64,000 bases of DNA from MFD04580-c1 sp963702995 (GTDB taxonomy: Bacteria > Planctomycetota > Phycisphaerae > Tepidisphaerales > Tepidisphaeraceae). Shown here in pieces: positions 62,849-64,000 of the stretch (positions within the stretch are counted from its first letter, which is position 1; each line of letters starts with the position of its first letter). The notes beneath the pieces are model-generated. The model was given only the letters and a program-made list of their open reading frames with translations, did not search any database and was not told the DNA's origin. Both the position numbers and the translations under genes were made by a program. Location of the stretch: assembly GCA_963702995.1 (NCBI GenBank), contig OY969783.1, forward strand, positions 4,402,001 through 4,466,000. Direction: 5' to 3'.

Positions 62849-63706
62849 GTGCGTTGGAAGCGCCCCGCGAAGCCGTCGATGTTCAGGCCGACCTGTCCGG
62901 GGAAGTGTCGGCGCGCAACGGGCAGCGATTGCGTCTCGGTAGGCGAGCGCGGTCGAGCGCGGATCGACTTCGGCCATGGCGATCGGCAGTGACGTCCGGC
63001 GGGTGCGGCCGCCGTCGCGGGAGCCGTCGCCGCCGATGTAGTGGTCGATCACGACGGCGTCGGCCACCACAGACAGCCGGCCGAAGAACCGGTCAGGGTT
63101 GTCGATCGGGAGCAGGGGGGACACCGTCACCACCGTCCGCAGGCCGGCCGCCTTGAGACGCCCGCACGCGTCGATTCGGTTGGCCACGGGGCTGGCCGAC
63201 GGGGGAAGGCCGGGAAGACGATCGCGATCGGATTCGATGCTCACATGCAGCCGAAGCTCGCAGCGCGCGGCCAGCGTTCGGTAGTGATCCATGTAGTCGG
63301 CGATGTGGTGCGAGTGGGATTGCAGGATCAGCAGGTCGGGCGGGCGGTCAACCATCGCCTCGAGCACGCGCCGGGTCACGTGCTCGGTTCGCTCCAGCGG
63401 CTGAAAAGGCTCGGTGGAACTGGAGAGGAAGATGCCGAATCGCCCGCTCGTCCGCCGGGCAAAGGCGCGCTCGGTGTCGTACTCGGCGACGTAGGCCTCG
63501 GCGGCGTTGGTGCGGGCCTCGACGAAGCTCCCCCACACTTTCCCCCGAGTGATCAGCCCATTATGCCGAACGTAGCAGCCGACGCCGCACAGGCTGTTGC
63601 CCAGGGCGCAGCCGCGATAGGGTTGAAGGGAATGCGAGCTGACGGTCGTCAGGAACCCGCTCGTACGCGTCAGGATGCGGCCGATGGTCGTCCGAGTCGT
63701 CTCCAC
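62845..63706 (-). CDS. Radical SAM protein, spore photoproduct lyase-like (frame break near 62920)
   Basis: About 286 residues. The N-terminal part has YRGCALGNSLCGVGCYVRHN, a Cys-rich cluster-binding loop (C-x6-C-x3-C, wider than the classical CxxxCxxC), then GSFVEARTNAAEAYVAEYDT, FGIFLSSSTEPFQPLERTEH and RLHVSIESDRD, VVTVSPLLPI, ADAVVIDHYIGGDGSRDGG, as in SPL-like planctomycete proteins. In the uncorrected frame the last 40 residues run into the REP palindrome and are meaningless. A one-base insertion near 62920 hides the true end VARRHFPGQVGLNIDGFAGR ending in FQRT, stop at 62845-62847. It probably binds one [4Fe-4S] cluster. DNA repair is possible but not shown. Confidence 0.82.
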
Positions 63707-63769
63707 CGCACAACGATAGGCCGGCGGAAAAAGAGCCGCATGACTCTCTACCCCCGGCGAAAAAATCCT

Positions 63770-63803
63770 AAATCCGAAGCGCGAAATCCGAAAGGAAGGA
63801 TCA
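63770..63803. repeat. Dispersed repeat, family F, copy 3 (left arm)
   Basis: AAATCCGAAGCGCGAAATCC followed by GAAAGGAAGG, matching the left arms at 19622 and 41333. No right arm is recognisable before the next gene. It lies in the 182-base gap 63707-63888. Confidence 0.75.
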
Positions 63804-63888
63804 AGGCGAGGAGAAGCAGAAATCAGACGCGAAGGAAGATTTGCTGTCCGTGCTTTCCGGGAGGTCCGTCACCCAATATCGAGCGTCC

Positions 63889-64000
63889 TTAGTCCTTAAC
63901 GCTGACGCGGCTTTTGGCTTCAACGAGCAGGTCATAGACCATCGCGATGTCGTCGTGGCGGAGGCGGATGCAGCCCATCGACGATTGCTTGCCGACGGAA
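63889..64000 (-). CDS. L,D-transpeptidase (YkuD domain), C-terminal fragment at window edge
   Basis: Only the last 36 residues are inside the window; the gene continues beyond 64000. The visible part is SVGKQSSMGCIRLRHDDIAM followed by VYDLLVEAKSRVSVKD and a TAA at 63889-63891. SxGCIRL is the catalytic motif of YkuD/ErfK L,D-transpeptidases, with Cys as nucleophile and Arg beside it. DIAMVYDLLVEAKSRV is the usual end of the domain. These enzymes cross-link peptidoglycan or attach lipoproteins in the periplasm. Peptidoglycan-active enzymes fit current knowledge that planctomycetes have a cell wall. Confidence 0.85.
   Translation of the reverse strand, partial: SVGKQSSMGCIRLRHDDIAMVYDLLVEAKSRVSVKD

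Noticed and set aside
1..64000. Programmed ribosomal frameshifting as an explanation of the broken genes
   Set aside because: Too many unrelated genes are affected, the sites share no slippery heptamer, and both shift directions occur.

Overview
The window is a 64 kb piece of a GC-rich chromosome, most likely from a planctomycete and probably from the Phycisphaerae/Tepidisphaera side of that phylum. This is an inference from gene content: a DUF1080 protein, a D-tagatose 3-epimerase family isomerase, a PF13557 outer-membrane protein, an LEPR-like N-terminal motif (VEALQPRMLTSA) on a giant secreted protein, Kdo transferase (a Gram-negative trait), and many long intergenic palindromes. No rRNA, tRNA, CRISPR array, prophage or transposase gene was found.

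Layout. 1-2547: sugar isomerase (cut by the window edge), DUF1080 protein, intradiol dioxygenase-like protein. 2774-5941: two glycosyltransferases and a sulfotransferase, a small surface-polysaccharide group. 6223-8738: UBP-type zinc finger and a secreted protein with a LecA-like lectin domain. 8853-13953: sulfate ABC transporter (sbp, cysT, cysW, cysA). 14199-16519: an ABC-2 type exporter pair. 16925-19596: gyrB. 19765-28876: mixed genes (zincin-like protein, aspartyl-protease/ankyrin lipoprotein, glycosyltransferase, Uma2 nuclease, B12-binding radical SAM enzyme, PilZ-like protein). 29617-32003: rpmE, an outer-membrane protein, dienelactone hydrolase. 32208-34423: NarX/NarL-type two-component pair. 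34584-41187: complete RND metal-efflux type set (TolC-like, adaptor, pump). 41621-43046: ExbD-like secreted protein and a lipoprotein. 43064-46405: retropepsin-like peptidase, inactive transglutaminase with 7 membrane helices, and RimK-like ATP-grasp ligase in one operon. 47409-58726: a ~2,320-residue surface protein, a hybrid histidine kinase, an HD-GYP response regulator and a Flp-type pilin, all on one strand. 58860-62732: sigma-70 factor, nadD, Kdo transferase. 62845-64000: SPL-like radical SAM protein and the end of an L,D-transpeptidase.

The main caution is that more than 20 reading-frame breaks, mostly single-base losses in short homopolymers, split obviously real genes, including the essential gyrB and nadD. 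The best explanation is residual assembly error, so I give each broken gene as one feature across the break and state where the frame changes.

The most interesting parts are the peptide-ligase/peptidase membrane operon (43-46 kb), the giant repeat protein with its adjacent signalling genes (47-58.7 kb), and at least six families of intergenic palindromes. One palindrome pair at 62731-62848 supplies the stop codons of both convergent genes around it.
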